A stretch of 64,000 bases of DNA, taken from an uncultured Muribaculaceae bacterium. Lineage in GTDB: Bacteria > Bacteroidota > Bacteroidia > Bacteroidales > Muribaculaceae. The notes beneath the pieces are model-generated. The model ran no database searches. It was not told where the DNA came from and saw only the letters and a list, made by a program, of their open reading frames with translations. The translations under genes were made by a program, and so were the position numbers. Shown here one piece after another: positions 61,898 to 64,000 of this stretch. Where the stretch lies: assembly GCA_910579995.1 (NCBI GenBank), contig CAJTWH010000001.1:142884-206883 (forward strand), read 5' to 3'. The stretch's first letter is position 1. Each line of letters starts with the position of its first letter.

Positions 61898-62971
61898 TTA
61901 TATCGACGCGCGGCGGTAGAGGATTATGGCAATTACGGCGTAGATGATGTTTGGTATCCACATGGCCACGAACGCCGATGTGAGGCCGGAGAGGGCAAAG
62001 GTCTGCGTGATGGTCATGAAGAGGATGTAGCTGAAACTCAGCACAAGACCAATGCCTATGTTGAGTCCCATGCCGCCTTTTACTTTCTTGACCGACAGCG
62101 ACATGCCGATTATCGTGAGGATAAAGGCGGCCGCAGTCATGGCATAGCGCCGCTCTTGCTCAACCTCGAAGCTCTGAATGTTGGCCACTCCGCGCCCTTT
62201 TTGCCGCTTGATGTATTCAGCGAGCTCTGGCGAGGTCATTTTCTCATGGTCGAGGGCTGAGATGAGGAAGTCGCGGGGCTCGAAGGCTATGGTGGTGTCG
62301 AGACTGCGACCTTTGTCGATATACTCGCGGTTGTCGCGGAAGTCGCGCTTGATATAGTCGCGTACGGTCCAACGGTAGAGGGTGTCCCAGCGTATGCTCT
62401 GCGATGTCAGGCGCGATACGAGGCGCTTGTTCTCGTCGAATGACTCGAGAGAGAATTTATAGCCGGTCTTGCTCAGGTTGTCGTAGCGGTTCATGTAGGC
62501 TATCTGCCCCGGCGATACCATGAGCATGATATTGGCGCCATAGTCTACGCGCTTGTTTTTGACGTATGTGTTGGTATAGTCGATACGCTTCACATTTGCT
62601 GGAGGTATCACGTAGGCACTGAGCAGGAATGTGGCGGCAGCGATTACCGTTGCGCCCACAAGATATGGGCGCAGCAGCCGCCTGAAACTCATGCCGGTGG
62701 AGAGCATTGCGATGATTTCGCTGTCCTGCGCGAGTTTGGATGTGAAGAATATCACCGCTATAAAAGTGAATAGTGGTGAAAATTGGTTGGCGAAGTAGGG
62801 CAGGAAGTTGAGGAAATAGTCGAAAATGGTGGCTTTAAGCGGAGCCTTGATAAAGGAGTCGAATTTCTCGTTGATGTCGAACATCACCACAATCGCCAGC
62901 AGCAATATGATGGCGAAGATATAGGTTCCGAGGAACTTACGGATGATGTAGCGGTCGAGAATCTTGAACAT
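61898..62971 (-). CDS. LptF/LptG family permease
   Basis: A 357-residue inner-membrane protein of the YjgP/YjgQ family, part of the LptBFG transporter that extracts lipopolysaccharide from the inner membrane. It has three N-terminal and three C-terminal helices around a beta-jellyroll periplasmic domain, with DRYIIRKFLGTYIFA at the start and MLSTGMSFRRLLRPYL after helix two. It follows tgt by 4 bp, a pair often seen in Bacteroidota. LptG is a little more likely than LptF by context. Confidence 0.88.
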   Translation of the reverse strand: MFKILDRYIIRKFLGTYIFAIILLLAIVVMFDINEKFDSFIKAPLKATIFDYFLNFLPYFANQFSPLFTFIAVIFFTSKLAQDSEIIAMLSTGMSFRRLLRPYLVGATVIAAATFLLSAYVIPPANVKRIDYTNTYVKNKRVDYGANIMLMVSPGQIAYMNRYDNLSKTGYKFSLESFDENKRLVSRLTSQSIRWDTLYRWTVRDYIKRDFRDNREYIDKGRSLDTTIAFEPRDFLISALDHEKMTSPELAEYIKRQKGRGVANIQSFEVEQERRYAMTAAAFILTIIGMSLSVKKVKGGMGLNIGIGLVLSFSYILFMTITQTFALSGLTSAFVAMWIPNIIYAVIAIILYRRASI

Positions 62972-62975
62972 ACGC

Positions 62976-64000
62976 TTAGAGTCGGCGGCCGAGCTTAGCC
63001 ACCATTTCGGTTTTCCAGTCGTGGAAGTCGCCCGCCAAGATATGCTTGCGGGCCTCGCCTACGAGCCAAAGGTAGAAGGCGAGATTGTGGATTGAGGCTA
63101 TCTGCATGGCCAGTAGCTCGTTGGCTATGAAAAGATGGCGTACGTAAGCTTTGGTATATACGCGGTCGACATACGACGGGCCGTCGGGTTGGAGCGGCGA
63201 GAAGTCGTCGGCCCACTTGGCATTGCGCATGTTCATTGTGCCTTCGGGAGTGAAGAGCATGCCGTTGCGCCCGTTGCGCGTTGGCATTACGCAGTCCATC
63301 ATATCCACGCCGCGGTCTATTGCCTCGAGTATATTTATCGGCGTGCCGACACCCATGAGATAGCGTGGCTTGTCGGTAGGTAACTCGCTGTTTACCACCT
63401 CTATCATGTCGTACATCACTTCTGCCGGCTCACCTACGGCAAGACCTCCGATGGCATAGCCGTCGGCGTCGAGCCCTTTCACATGCTTGGCAGCCTCAAT
63501 GCGCATGTCGGCGTATGTGCAGCCCTGCACGATAGGGAAATATGATTGATAGTGGCCGTAGAGCGGCTCGGTGTCTTTGTAGTGACGCCATCCACGCTCG
63601 AGCCAGCGCTTGGTGAGGTCGAGTGAGCGGCGTGTATAGGCGCGGTCGGATGTGCCGGGGGCGCATTCGTCGAGCGCCATCATTATGTCGGAGCCGATAG
63701 TGCGCTGGATGTCAACGACATTCTCGGGCGTGAATAGGTGCTTGGAGCCGTCGATATGGCTGCGGAAGTGAGCGCCTTCTTCGGTGAGCTTGCGGTTGCC
63801 GCTGAGCGAGAACACTTGGAAGCCGCCACTGTCGGTGAGGATAGGGCGCTCCCAACCGTTGAATTTGTGAAGTCCTCCGGCCCGGCGGATGATTTCCATG
63901 CCGGGGCGGAGGTAGAGGTGATATGTATTGCCGAGAATAATCTGAGCTTTGACGTCGTCGCGCAATTCGTGGAGATGTACGCCCTTTACCGTACCCGCAG
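62976..64000 (-). CDS. tgt: tRNA-guanine transglycosylase (partial, 5' end outside window)
   Basis: Tgt exchanges guanine 34 for preQ1 in tRNA, in the same queuosine pathway as queA at the left edge. The frame is open through position 64000 (the last visible codons give AGTVKGVHLHEL), so about 340 C-terminal residues are seen. Motifs: GNTYHLYLRPG, DSGGFQVFSL (catalytic Asp), IVQGCTY, GGLAVGE and MDCVMPTRNGRNG (nucleophile Asp). The usual zinc ligands CxCxxC before the AYLRHL segment are replaced (DGPSYVDRVYTKAYVRHL). Confidence 0.95.
   Translation of the reverse strand, partial: AGTVKGVHLHELRDDVKAQIILGNTYHLYLRPGMEIIRRAGGLHKFNGWERPILTDSGGFQVFSLSGNRKLTEEGAHFRSHIDGSKHLFTPENVVDIQRTIGSDIMMALDECAPGTSDRAYTRRSLDLTKRWLERGWRHYKDTEPLYGHYQSYFPIVQGCTYADMRIEAAKHVKGLDADGYAIGGLAVGEPAEVMYDMIEVVNSELPTDKPRYLMGVGTPINILEAIDRGVDMMDCVMPTRNGRNGMLFTPEGTMNMRNAKWADDFSPLQPDGPSYVDRVYTKAYVRHLFIANELLAMQIASIHNLAFYLWLVGEARKHILAGDFHDWKTEMVAKLGRRL

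Overview
The window comes from a member of the Bacteroidota, order Bacteroidales, and the gene content and style fit a Muribaculaceae-like gut species. The reasons are: repeated promoters of the Bacteroidota type (TTTG, 18-20 bp, then TAnnTTTG), few Shine-Dalgarno sequences, tight operons with ATGA overlaps, and many families largely confined to this phylum (DUF3098, DUF6377, SprE/PorW-like TPR lipoprotein, SLC13 and BASS carriers, GH97). No tRNA, rRNA, CRISPR array, insertion sequence or prophage was seen. Most genes lie on the minus strand.

Left part, 1-10.1 kb: a housekeeping operon ftsX-DUF3098-uppP-truB-queA (queA cut by the window edge), an HslJ-like lipoprotein, dTDP-sugar genes rfbA-rfbC-rfbB without rfbD, an ECF sigma factor with a likely anti-sigma factor and an exported repeat protein, then an S24 repressor-like regulator with rnhB on the plus strand.

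10.1-18 kb: one operon reading rel (ppGpp synthetase/hydrolase), a PgpH-type cyclic-di-AMP phosphodiesterase, a SprE/PorW-like lipoprotein and a four-helix-bundle protein. It ends in an unusual array of 9-bp repeats.

18-24.6 kb: eight tightly packed genes, all for exported proteins: two related outer-membrane-barrel proteins, a caspase-like (C14) protein, a tandem duplicate pair and three unknowns. Upstream of them, on the plus strand, lies a strongly structured segment of about 300 nt with its own promoter box and a perfect terminator, probably a non-coding RNA.

24.6-38.7 kb: a metal-efflux permease with a fused HMA domain and its HMA-AraC regulator, an S41 protease, DUF486, CreD, a DUF6377 regulator, a carrier operon (SLC13, BASS, Crp) and a GH97 alpha-glucosidase. 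Several gene-free stretches here hold candidate small RNAs.

38.7-48.4 kb: rpsA, then a seven-gene operon (LtaS-like phosphoglycerol transferase, PAP2, cytidylyltransferase-oxidoreductase fusion, GDPD, SDR, flippase, LicD) that looks like a route for adding polyol phosphate to a surface glycan.

48.5-52.5 kb: the most striking group, a Ser/Thr kinase, a VWA (TerY-like) protein, a PP2C phosphatase and a LIM/DA1-type zinc peptidase in one overlapping operon. This is a TerY-P-like phosphorylation triad joined to a peptidase.

52.5-64 kb: fabD; a plus-strand operon tatA-tatC-SLC1 carrier-malic enzyme; a capsule export/assembly operon (Wza, Wzc-like tyrosine kinase, Wzy-like polymerase) whose last gene runs into the malic enzyme gene; and lptG with tgt (cut by the right edge).
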